A model generated the notes under the pieces. That model ran no database searches. It was not told where the DNA came from and saw only the letters and a list, made by a program, of their open reading frames with translations. A program made the translations under genes and the position numbers. This document shows, in pieces, positions 27,389-35,288 of a stretch of DNA of 64,000 nt (positions within the stretch are counted from its first letter, which is position 1; each line of letters starts with the position of its first letter). This DNA comes from SZUA-36 sp963727635 (GTDB lineage: Bacteria; Pseudomonadota; Gammaproteobacteria; Xanthomonadales; SZUA-36), in assembly GCA_963727635.1 (NCBI GenBank), contig CAVSHP010000017.1, positions 310,001 to 374,000 on the forward strand, written 5' to 3'.

Positions 27389-29002
27389 GTGCGAAAAACA
27401 ACCCAACTGAACAACATGTTGAAATCCAGTCAGACGGAATTCATCCTCGAGGCGCATAACGGCCTGTCTGCCCGTATCGTGGAAGAAGCCGGCTTCAAGG
27501 GTATCTGGGGTTCCGGACTGGCCCTGTCGGCCCAGCATGCGGTGCGCGACAACAACGAACTTTCCTGGACCCAGGTGGTGGAGCAACTGGAGTTTATGAC
27601 CGATGTCACCAGCATACCGATCCTGCTGGACGGTGATACCGGTTACGGGGATTTCAACAATATGCGCAGACTGGTGCGTAAGCTCGGCCAGATCGGCGTG
27701 GCCGGCGTCTGTATCGAAGACAAGCTGTTTCCCAAGACCAACAGTTTTATCCAGGGTGAGGCGCAGCCACTGGAAGATATCCAGACCTTTTGCGGCAAAA
27801 TCCAGGCGGGCAAGGATTCGCAGACCGATGATGATTTCTGCATCGTTGCCCGGGTTGAGGCATTTATTGCCGGCTGGGGTCTCGATGAGGCCCTGAAACG
27901 GGCAGAGGCTTACCATGCAGCAGGTGCCGATGCCATCCTCATCCACAGCAAACAGAGCCAACCTGACCAGGTGCTGGGCTTTGCCGCCGAGTGGGCCAAC
28001 CGCTGCCCGCTAGTGATCGTTCCGACCAAGTACTACGCAACGCCAACCGAAGTATTTGAACAGGCAAATATCAGCCTGGTGATCTGGGCCAACCACATGA
28101 TTCGCACCTGTATCTCAGCCATGCAGACAACGGCTGCGAATATAGCTGCGACGCGCTCGCTGGTTGAATGCGAAGAACGTATTGCCTCTGTTCCCGAGAT
28201 ATTCCGGCTACAGGGCGCGGATGAACTGCTGGAGGCGGAGAAGCGCTATGCCCGTGGCGGCGGTCACCCGGTTTCAGCCATCGTACTGGCAGCATCCCGC
28301 GGTCACGGCATGGACGACCTGACACTCGACAAGCCGAAGGTGATGCTGCCGGTCAACGGTGTGCCCGTGTTGCGGCGTCAGATCGACAAATTCAAGAAAC
28401 AGGGCGTGAATGATATTACCGTCGTTGCCGGTTATCGCCATGACGCAATCGACGTGCAGGGCGCGAAAATCCTGCTCAACAAAAATTGGGAGACAACGGG
28501 CGAACTCGCTTCATTGGCCTGTGCGCTGGATAGCATCACGACCGATACCGTGATCATCTATGGTGATTTATTGTTTCGCTCATATATGCTGCACAATTTA
28601 CTCGATTGGGAGGCTGATTTACTGGTGGCGGTAGATTCATCGCTGCTTTCAAATGTTGTAGGAAATATCCATGACCTTGCCTACTGCTCGACACCGGACA
28701 ACCGCGCCATGTACCAGCAGAAAGTCACCCTGGATCATGTGTCGTCCGAGCAGGAGATTGGTGACAGACAGCCGGATGGCCGCTGGATAGGTATGATGCG
28801 GGTATCTGGTAAGGGCTGTGAGCAATTACGCTCTGCGGTGAAGAAACTGCAGCAGCAAAAGGACTTCAATAAGCTGGGTATACCGGATCTGCTCAACCAG
28901 TTGGTCAAAGATGGGCATCCGCCACAGGTGCAGTATGTCAACGGACACTGGATGGATATCAACAACCTGGGCGACCTGTATCGCGCAGGAACGTTTGAGT
29001 AA
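27389..29002 (+). CDS. pepM: Phosphoenolpyruvate mutase fused to a nucleotidyltransferase
   Basis: Bifunctional, 537 residues. Residues 1-290 are PEP mutase, which rearranges phosphoenolpyruvate to phosphonopyruvate, the first step of nearly all C-P bond synthesis. The diagnostic EDKLFPKTNS motif is at about 110-119, with LLDGDTGYGDFNN before it. From about residue 295 a nucleotidyltransferase domain follows (AIVLAASRGHG, DKPKVMLPVNGVPVLRRQ, IYGDLLFRSYML, HWMDINNLGD). Such PepM fusions belong to the family in which phosphonates are activated as CMP-esters (PntC-type). I chose GTG 27389 (RKTTQLNNMLKS follows, as in other PepM proteins, with GGAAGAA upstream). In the second domain the usual GxGxR is GHGMD. 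Confidence 0.95.
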   Translation: MRKTTQLNNMLKSSQTEFILEAHNGLSARIVEEAGFKGIWGSGLALSAQHAVRDNNELSWTQVVEQLEFMTDVTSIPILLDGDTGYGDFNNMRRLVRKLGQIGVAGVCIEDKLFPKTNSFIQGEAQPLEDIQTFCGKIQAGKDSQTDDDFCIVARVEAFIAGWGLDEALKRAEAYHAAGADAILIHSKQSQPDQVLGFAAEWANRCPLVIVPTKYYATPTEVFEQANISLVIWANHMIRTCISAMQTTAANIAATRSLVECEERIASVPEIFRLQGADELLEAEKRYARGGGHPVSAIVLAASRGHGMDDLTLDKPKVMLPVNGVPVLRRQIDKFKKQGVNDITVVAGYRHDAIDVQGAKILLNKNWETTGELASLACALDSITTDTVIIYGDLLFRSYMLHNLLDWEADLLVAVDSSLLSNVVGNIHDLAYCSTPDNRAMYQQKVTLDHVSSEQEIGDRQPDGRWIGMMRVSGKGCEQLRSAVKKLQQQKDFNKLGIPDLLNQLVKDGHPPQVQYVNGHWMDINNLGDLYRAGTFE

Positions 29003-29044
29003 AGTACCGGTGAGTGAAAATACCATCATCGCGGCGGAAATATC

Positions 29045-30208
29045 GTGATCGAAGCAAGTGAATTCGTCGGACCGGCCAAACGCCTGGGGTTTGATTTCTG
29101 GGCGGGGGTACCGTGCTCCTTTTTGACGCCCTTCATCAATTACACCATCGGTGATGCGGCCCTGACCTATATCTCTGCTGCCAATGAAGGTGATGCAGTG
29201 GCCGCCGCAACCGGTGCGGCGCTGGGTGGCCGGCGTTCGGTGGCGATGATGCAGAATTCCGGCCTGGGCAATGCGGTCAGTCCGCTGACATCACTGAACC
29301 ACGTGTTTCGCATCCCCATTCTGCTCATCGTGACCTTGCGCGGCGAGCCCGGCAAAGCGGATGAACCGCAGCACGAGTTGATGGGGCAAATAACCCCGCA
29401 AATCCTCGATACCATGCGTATTCCCTGGAGCTGGTTTCCCGATCGCGAAGACGAAGTGGAAAACACCCTGCAAACGGCTGTCAGTCAGATGGATACGAGT
29501 GGCCGGCCCTATGCGTTGATCATGAAAAAGGGCATGGTGGCGCCATACCCGCTGAACCCGGTAGCGGGTACTGCAAGACCGGCTGCGGGGAACAGGCAGG
29601 TAAAGAGCGAAAACGGCTCAGAATTACCCAGCCGTCACGCTGTTCTCGATCAACTTGTCGCCGAAAGCACTGTGTCAGATACCATCCTGATCGCCTCGAC
29701 CGGTTTCAACGGACGCGAGTTATACGCCATAGCGGATCGTCCAAACCAGTTGTACATGGTCGGTTCGATGGGTTGCGCAGCTTCGCTGGGACTGGGTCTT
29801 TCACTGGTGAGACCGGATAAGAAAGTTATCGTCGTCGATGGTGACGGCGCAGTGTTGATGCGGATGGGAAACATGGCCACGGTGGGCGCGTACGGGGGTG
29901 GTAATTTTTATCACCTGTTGCTCGATAACCATGTCCACGAATCAACCGGCGGGCAGGCGACCGTCAGTCCGACAATAGACTTCCAGGCGCTTGCCGCCAG
30001 CTGTGCTTACCGGAGTATTTTTCCGGGACCGGACGATGCGATGGATTTTGCCGGATTTTTACAATCAAAAGCACCAGCCTTCATGCACGTGGAAACCAGC
30101 CGGGGTGTACCCGGAGATCTGCCGCGCCCAAACGTCAAACCGGCGGACGTCGCCAGGCGCCTGATGAAGCACCTTGATGTACGTGCTGCATGGATGGACC
30201 TGCAGTAA
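29045..30208 (+). CDS. Phosphonopyruvate decarboxylase
   Basis: Thiamine-diphosphate enzyme that decarboxylates phosphonopyruvate to phosphonoacetaldehyde, pulling the unfavourable mutase reaction forward. In 387 residues the N-terminal pyrimidine-binding domain has FWAGVPCSFLTPFI and ANEGDAVAAATGAALGG (with the catalytic glutamate), and the C-terminal domain has the ThDP/Mg motif VDGDGAVLMRMGNMATVG followed by LLLDNHVHESTGGQ. The central GEPGKADEPQHELMG stretch is typical of the family. GTG start at 29045, 42 bp after pepM, so the two are almost certainly co-transcribed. Usual symbols are ppd or aepY. Confidence 0.95.
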   Translation: MIEASEFVGPAKRLGFDFWAGVPCSFLTPFINYTIGDAALTYISAANEGDAVAAATGAALGGRRSVAMMQNSGLGNAVSPLTSLNHVFRIPILLIVTLRGEPGKADEPQHELMGQITPQILDTMRIPWSWFPDREDEVENTLQTAVSQMDTSGRPYALIMKKGMVAPYPLNPVAGTARPAAGNRQVKSENGSELPSRHAVLDQLVAESTVSDTILIASTGFNGRELYAIADRPNQLYMVGSMGCAASLGLGLSLVRPDKKVIVVDGDGAVLMRMGNMATVGAYGGGNFYHLLLDNHVHESTGGQATVSPTIDFQALAASCAYRSIFPGPDDAMDFAGFLQSKAPAFMHVETSRGVPGDLPRPNVKPADVARRLMKHLDVRAAWMDLQ

Positions 30209-30306
30209 CGTTTAACTGGGCCATGTGTGCGCAAGCCGGCAGATAAAACCCTCATATCCGGCGCTGAAATCAAGTAAAATCTGTGCCTGTTAACGGAGAG
30301 CTACAA

Positions 30307-30906
30307 ATGGTTAAAGAGCGGATCACAATGATGGGTAAACGTGACGGCCTGCTGGGTTGGTTCGATCGTATACGCTTCAATGAAATTCTGCGCCAGGTAA
30401 TTGGTTTGTTACTTGTTGCCGTCTGTGCATATTTTGCCAGGCCGGATACCGGAACCGTGTCGGTCGGTCTCGCGCTTGCCGTCATCGGCCAGGTCTTCCG
30501 TATTTATGCTGCCGGCTATATTTTCAAAAATAAACAACTGGCTTCAACGGGACCCTATGCGCTGGTGCGGCATCCCCTGTACCTTGGCAACTTTATCATT
30601 TTGTTGGGTTTTACCATTGCCTCCGCCAACCTCTACGTGGTTGGCGGTGTGATCGTATTCTTCCTCATCTGGTATCCGGCGGCCATTGCCTATGAAGACA
30701 GCAAGCTGGAAAATATTTTTGGCGAGGAGTGGCGTGCATGGAGCAAGAATATCCGCGCCATTATCCCCGGGCGTGTTCGCCTGGCGGACCTTAAGGCGAA
30801 TGGCTGGGATACCTACCAGTCGCTGATCCGCAATGGTGAATTGCCCATTTCACTTTATCTGCTGAGCTGTGGAATATGGTTGTGGGTTGTGAGTCACGCC
30901 CGCTAG
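30307..30906 (+). CDS. Isoprenylcysteine/phospholipid methyltransferase-like membrane protein
   Basis: Integral membrane protein of 199 residues with about five helices and the RHPLYLGNFIILLGF motif that binds S-adenosylmethionine in the ICMT/phospholipid N-methyltransferase superfamily. FGEEWRAWSKNIRAIIPG after the last core helix is also typical. ATG 30307 has GGAGAG upstream; a longer start at 30283 lacks one. Embedded in the phosphonate cluster, 98 bp after the decarboxylase. Inference: it might N-methylate an aminoethylphosphonate headgroup or methylate a lipid; the family gives no firmer prediction. Confidence 0.75.
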   Translation: MVKERITMMGKRDGLLGWFDRIRFNEILRQVIGLLLVAVCAYFARPDTGTVSVGLALAVIGQVFRIYAAGYIFKNKQLASTGPYALVRHPLYLGNFIILLGFTIASANLYVVGGVIVFFLIWYPAAIAYEDSKLENIFGEEWRAWSKNIRAIIPGRVRLADLKANGWDTYQSLIRNGELPISLYLLSCGIWLWVVSHAR

Positions 30907-30961
30907 TCGCTATCAGAGCCATGGTGATTTCCCATATTACGCTTCCAATCAGGATACTCGC

Positions 30962-32047
30962 GTGAGACCGATACTTCTCAATCCAGGCCCGGTTTCGTTG
31001 AGTGAAGGCGTGCGTGGGGCCATCGCGCGTTTTGATCTTTGTCATCGCGAACCGGAATATTTCGATTTGCAGGATGCGGTCATCCAGGGTTTGCTGAAGG
31101 TATACGGCCTGGATCCTTCGGTATGGGCCGCTGTTTTGATCGGCGGTTCGGGCACTTCGGCCCTCGAAGCGATGATGGCCTCCCTGTTGCCGGCTGATGC
31201 ACATGTACTGGTGCTTGAAAACGGCGTTTACGGTGAACGCTTGAGCCGGATTGCCAACATACACGCTATCAACAACCAGGCGCTCAAGACCGGTTGGGGT
31301 GACGCAATAGATTTGCAGGCCCTGACCGAATTACTCGCCACGGGTGATTTTTCACATGTCGTGTCCGTGCACCATGAAACCACGACCGGCCGTCTGAACC
31401 CGGTGGAAGAGATCGCTGCCTTGTGCACAAAGTTCAAGGTCCAGCTTTTACTGGATGCGGTTTCAAGTTTTGGTGCGGAGGCCATTCCATTCAAGCAGGC
31501 GTCATTGCAGGCGATCGCCGCCACCGCGAACAAGTGTCTGCACGGCATACCCGGTGTGGCGATGGTGTTGTGCCGCCAAACGGCGCTGCGTCAGGATATC
31601 GAACCACGTACCCTGAGCCTGCATCTGCCCGCCTGGGCGGAGCAACAGGCAAAACGGTCGACACCCTTCACGCCGCCTGTCAATGGTCTGCTCGGACTCG
31701 CCCAGGCATTGAAAGAGCTCGAAAAACAGGGTGGCTGGCAATCACGCCGTCAGCATTATCGTAAATTGGCCACACGGGTCGCCGAAACCTGCAAGCAACT
31801 GGGTGTCGGCGAATGGCTGCCGGGCACAGAAAGTTCCTGTGTGCTTCGCAGTTATCACCTGCCTGCCGGCTTGACATACAATCAGTTACACGATGGTTTG
31901 AAACAGCAGGGTTTTGTGATCTATGCGGGCCAGGGCAAGCTGGCTGAACAACTGTTCAGGATTTCAACCATGGGCGAGATCAGCAGCTACGATATGGCCC
32001 GGCTTGAACAGGCGCTGAGGCTGGTGATTGCGGGCGCGGAGAATTGA
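30962..32047 (+). CDS. phnW: 2-Aminoethylphosphonate-pyruvate transaminase-like enzyme
   Basis: PLP-dependent aminotransferase of the class V fold. In this cluster it would run in the synthetic direction, turning phosphonoacetaldehyde into 2-aminoethylphosphonate. Visible features: RPILLNPGPVSLSEGV at the start, GGSGTSALEAMMASLL (PLP phosphate site), SVHHETTTGRLNPV, LLLDAVSSFGAEAIPF (aspartate for the pyridine nitrogen) and the lysine in TANKCLHGIPGVAMVL. At 361 residues the size fits PhnW. GTG start at 30962. The pairing with mutase and decarboxylase supports the AEP assignment over other class V transaminases. Confidence 0.88.
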   Translation: MRPILLNPGPVSLSEGVRGAIARFDLCHREPEYFDLQDAVIQGLLKVYGLDPSVWAAVLIGGSGTSALEAMMASLLPADAHVLVLENGVYGERLSRIANIHAINNQALKTGWGDAIDLQALTELLATGDFSHVVSVHHETTTGRLNPVEEIAALCTKFKVQLLLDAVSSFGAEAIPFKQASLQAIAATANKCLHGIPGVAMVLCRQTALRQDIEPRTLSLHLPAWAEQQAKRSTPFTPPVNGLLGLAQALKELEKQGGWQSRRQHYRKLATRVAETCKQLGVGEWLPGTESSCVLRSYHLPAGLTYNQLHDGLKQQGFVIYAGQGKLAEQLFRISTMGEISSYDMARLEQALRLVIAGAEN

Positions 32048-32049
32048 TA

Positions 32050-32295
32050 ATGGCAAAATACAACAGGTCAAATCCGGTTAGATTCCGGTTGTTATTGGTG
32101 GCTTTGCTGATCATGCTTTTACTGCCGATACCGGCGCTGGCTTACCTGGATCCATCGACCGGCAGTATGCTCATTTCAGCAATCGTGGGATTGTTTGCCT
32201 CCCTGGTGCTGGCTATCAAGACCTATTGGTACCGTATCAAGGCCTTTTTCAAGCGCAAACCTGTCAAATCGGGTACCGACGATGGAGCTGCGTAA
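32050..32295 (+). CDS. Small membrane protein, YLDPSTGS type
   Basis: An 81-residue protein with an N-terminal hydrophobic segment (LLLVALLIMLLLPIPALA, possibly a cleaved signal), then the conserved-looking AYLDPSTGSMLIS motif, a second hydrophobic helix and a basic tail (KAFFKRKPVK). Small proteins with this YLDPGTGS motif recur next to surface-polymer and phosphodiesterase/sulfatase genes, but I know of no assigned function. It starts two bases after phnW and overlaps the next gene by 14 bp, so it is translated as part of the cluster. Confidence 0.75.
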   Translation: MAKYNRSNPVRFRLLLVALLIMLLLPIPALAYLDPSTGSMLISAIVGLFASLVLAIKTYWYRIKAFFKRKPVKSGTDDGAA

Positions 32296-33454
32296 AGGCT
32301 GGTCAGGATGGCGCCAGTACCGCAAGTTAGCTGCGGATTGGCGCAATATCGTCATCTATTCCGAGAGCGGGCAGGACTGGCATTATTTTGAACCGCTGAT
32401 AACCGTACTCAACGACGAACTGAAGCATAAGGTCACCTACATTACGTCCGACCCCGAGGACGCGGGTCTCAAAAGGCCGCATGAATTATTCAGGTCCATA
32501 TACATTCCGGAAGGGTTTTTCCTGACCCTGCATTTCAATTTCCAGAAGGCAGACGTGGTCGTGATGACCATGATGGATCTGGGCAATTTTCAATTGAAAA
32601 AGTCGATCAACCCGGTCCATTACATCTACCTGTTCCACTCGCTGGGCAGCACCCACATGGTGGACCACGCCAACTCCTACGACGCCTACGACAGCCTGTT
32701 CTGTGTCGGCCCACACCATGTGGCCGAGTTGCGTAAACGTGAAGAGATGCAGGGCCTCAAACCACGTAACCTGTTTGAATACGGACATCCGCGGCTGGAA
32801 AATCTGCTGGTGGTGGCGATGTCGTACCAATTGAGTGCGATGCTGGCTGAAGCGTCATCGACCATCACGGTTTTGATTGCGCCGACCTGGGGTGAACAGT
32901 CCATTTTCAATACCTGTGGTGATGAGTTGACCGGCCTGTTACTGGATGCGGGTTACCACGTCATTGCCCGGCCGCATTACCAGACACTGAAAACGACGCC
33001 CGAGGTCATCGAAAACCTGCGTACGAAATATGCTGATAATGATAATTTCGAGTACCAGGACCGCATGGGTGAAAGCGACAGCCTGTTCCGCTCGGACATC
33101 CTGATCTGTGACTGGTCGGCCATGGCCATTGAGTACGCCCTGGGTCTGGAGAAACCCGTGCTGTTTATTGATCTGCCCCGGCGTGTGCGTAACCCGGACT
33201 GGCAGGCGTTGGAAATTGAGCCCATGGAAGTCGCGTTCCGTTCGCTGGCGGGTGATATCGTTTCGCTGCAAAAGTTGGATGAGATTCCGCAAAAAATCGA
33301 CCAGTTGCTGCAGGATCAGGACAGCTTCAGACAGAGCATGCAAAAACTTCGTTCACAAATGGTTTTCAATATCGGCAACAGTACCCAGGCGGGAGCAAGG
33401 GAAATCGCGCGATTGGCGGATGAAAAAGCATCTGAACGCAAAGCCGGAAAGTAG
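32282..33454 (+). CDS. CDP-glycerol glycerophosphotransferase-family protein
   Basis: A 390-residue member of the TagB/TagF family, which moves polyol phosphates from CDP-alcohols to glycan or lipid acceptors at the inner face of the membrane. Visible: YIYLFHSLGSTHMVDHA (the HxxGS region with the family histidine), FEYGHPRLENLL, VLIAPTWGEQSIFN, VIARPHYQT and the C-terminal DILICDWSAMAIEYALGLEKPVLFIDLPRR, the nucleotide-binding end. Start ATG 32282 overlaps the preceding gene. Inference: with nucleotidyltransferases next to a phosphonate pathway, it is a good candidate to transfer the CMP-activated aminoethylphosphonate instead of glycerol phosphate. Confidence 0.82.
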   Translation: MELRKGWSGWRQYRKLAADWRNIVIYSESGQDWHYFEPLITVLNDELKHKVTYITSDPEDAGLKRPHELFRSIYIPEGFFLTLHFNFQKADVVVMTMMDLGNFQLKKSINPVHYIYLFHSLGSTHMVDHANSYDAYDSLFCVGPHHVAELRKREEMQGLKPRNLFEYGHPRLENLLVVAMSYQLSAMLAEASSTITVLIAPTWGEQSIFNTCGDELTGLLLDAGYHVIARPHYQTLKTTPEVIENLRTKYADNDNFEYQDRMGESDSLFRSDILICDWSAMAIEYALGLEKPVLFIDLPRRVRNPDWQALEIEPMEVAFRSLAGDIVSLQKLDEIPQKIDQLLQDQDSFRQSMQKLRSQMVFNIGNSTQAGAREIARLADEKASERKAGK

Positions 33455-33458
33455 CCAA

Positions 33459-35288
33459 ATGCCTGGAGTTCATCGAGCGGACAACCAGAACCGGCGGCAG
33501 TTATTCCGCTGGCTCGGCTGGTTTGCCATGGCCAACGCCGTCATTTTCGCACTGATCGGCCTGCGTTACCTGAGCGGTGGCCCGGACGGCTCTTCTTTAC
33601 TGGCCTGGGTTTACCTGGTGACTATCTATATCGGCCATCACAGTGGGCTCAGCCTGTTGCCATTACTGGTCGTGGTTGGTCCGTTTATTTTGCTTAAACC
33701 TTCCTGGCGCTGGTGCAAAACCATTGCCGTCGTTCTGATGGCCCTGATGATCGCCATAATTTTGCTCGACAGCCTGCTCTGGTCGCAAAGCCGTTTTCAC
33801 ATCAACATACTGACACTGAAAATTCTGGGTACGTCGAGCCTGGTGTTTGCCGGGGCCATGTTTTTGATTGCGCTTCTTTTTGAATCCCTGCTGGCCGGCA
33901 GGATCTGGTCCTGGGTTATGGCCGCACCCGCGCATGGCGGGCGTCTGCTAGCCGCGGTTGTCGCGGTCTGTTTTGTGGTTGCACAATGTATCTACGCCTG
34001 GGCTGACGCAAATTATATAGTGCCGGTGACCAGCATGGCCCAACAGTTGCCGGTACAGCGTGGATTTACGGCGAAAAAGCTACTCGTAAGGTTTGGACTG
34101 GTTGATATCAGCCAAAGCAGGGAACGCCAGTTGGCAAAGCGTATGGCAGGCGGGCTGACCCAAGCCGGGGCGGATAAGCTGAACTACCCCCTCGAGCCAT
34201 TGCAGTGCGTGACAAAGAAGCCCCTGAACCTGCTCATCATCCTGGTCGATGCCATGCGTGGTGATATGCTCGGGATCGGACTGACACCCAACCTCGATCA
34301 ATTCGCCGAACAACAGGCGAGCCGCTTTTCAAACCACTACAGCGGGGGCAACTCATCACGTATGGGTGCATTCAGCCTGTTTTATGGGCTGCCTCCGGGA
34401 TATTTTGACAGTTTCGAGGCTCTGCAAAAACCGCCGGTGCTGATGGACCGGTTGATGACGTCCGGTTACCAGTTGGGTCTGTTCAGCAGTTCCGTTATGT
34501 ACCGGCCCGTGACGCTCGACCGGACGGCGTTTGCAAATGTACCCAACCTCCGTGTCGAGACAAAACCGGTCGATGCACCTGCGTGGCAACGCGACCGGAT
34601 CATGACGGATGAGTGGATGGCGTGGCTCGATAAGCGTTCACCGGACCAGCCGTTTATGGGTTTCCTGTTTTACGATGCGGTCAATGTCAACACCTATCCA
34701 CCCGAATATGCGGGCCGTGTTCCGCCCAATCCGGATGACCCGATGCCCGAGGCGTTTGCCAATTACAAAACCTCGGTAATTTTTGACGATGACCTGATTG
34801 GACGTGTTCTGGACGACCTGGAAAAACGCGGCTTGACGGATAACACCGTGATCCTGATTTCCGCTGATCATGGTGAGGAATTCAACGAAAACGGCGATGG
34901 TGTCAAAGGCCATGGTTCCGGCTATTCGCGTCAGCAACTTAATGTGCCGATGCTGCTGGCGTGGCCGGGTATCGAACGCCGTCAGGTCACGCACCGCACT
35001 TCGCATTACGACGTTGCACCGACCCTGATGCGGCGCTTGCTGGGCTGCAGTAATCCTTATTCCGATTACGCCAGCGGCCAGGATCTCTACGATGGACCGC
35101 AATGGGACTGGCTGGTTGTGGGCAGTTATTACAACTACGCCGTGTTGGAGCCCGAACAGGTTACGGTGACATTTCCCAACGGCACCTACGAGGTTCGTGA
35201 CAACCATTACCGTCTGCTCGACTCGCCGGAATTCAACGCCGATGTAATGGAAGCGGTGATGCGCGAAAACATGCGGTTTCACAAGTGA
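33459..35288 (+). CDS. LapC/YejM-like inner-membrane sulfatase-fold protein
   Basis: 609 residues: five N-terminal helices of the DUF3413 type (RWLGWFAMANAVIFALIGLRY, YIGHHSGLSLLP, LLDSLLWSQSRFHINILTLKIL), a linker with IYAWADANYIVPVTS, then a periplasmic alkaline-phosphatase-superfamily domain (NLLIILVDAMRGDMLG, NHYSGGNSSRMGAFSLFYGLPPGY, ISADHGEEF, GHGSGYSR). This is the architecture of E. coli YejM (PbgA/LapC), which controls LPS synthesis through LpxC stability. In LtaS-type transferases a threonine is the nucleophile; here the equivalent position reads N-S-S-R. ATG 33459 has GGAAAG upstream. In this cluster it may act as regulator or as transferase of a phosphonate headgroup. Confidence 0.85.
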   Translation: MPGVHRADNQNRRQLFRWLGWFAMANAVIFALIGLRYLSGGPDGSSLLAWVYLVTIYIGHHSGLSLLPLLVVVGPFILLKPSWRWCKTIAVVLMALMIAIILLDSLLWSQSRFHINILTLKILGTSSLVFAGAMFLIALLFESLLAGRIWSWVMAAPAHGGRLLAAVVAVCFVVAQCIYAWADANYIVPVTSMAQQLPVQRGFTAKKLLVRFGLVDISQSRERQLAKRMAGGLTQAGADKLNYPLEPLQCVTKKPLNLLIILVDAMRGDMLGIGLTPNLDQFAEQQASRFSNHYSGGNSSRMGAFSLFYGLPPGYFDSFEALQKPPVLMDRLMTSGYQLGLFSSSVMYRPVTLDRTAFANVPNLRVETKPVDAPAWQRDRIMTDEWMAWLDKRSPDQPFMGFLFYDAVNVNTYPPEYAGRVPPNPDDPMPEAFANYKTSVIFDDDLIGRVLDDLEKRGLTDNTVILISADHGEEFNENGDGVKGHGSGYSRQQLNVPMLLAWPGIERRQVTHRTSHYDVAPTLMRRLLGCSNPYSDYASGQDLYDGPQWDWLVVGSYYNYAVLEPEQVTVTFPNGTYEVRDNHYRLLDSPEFNADVMEAVMRENMRFHK

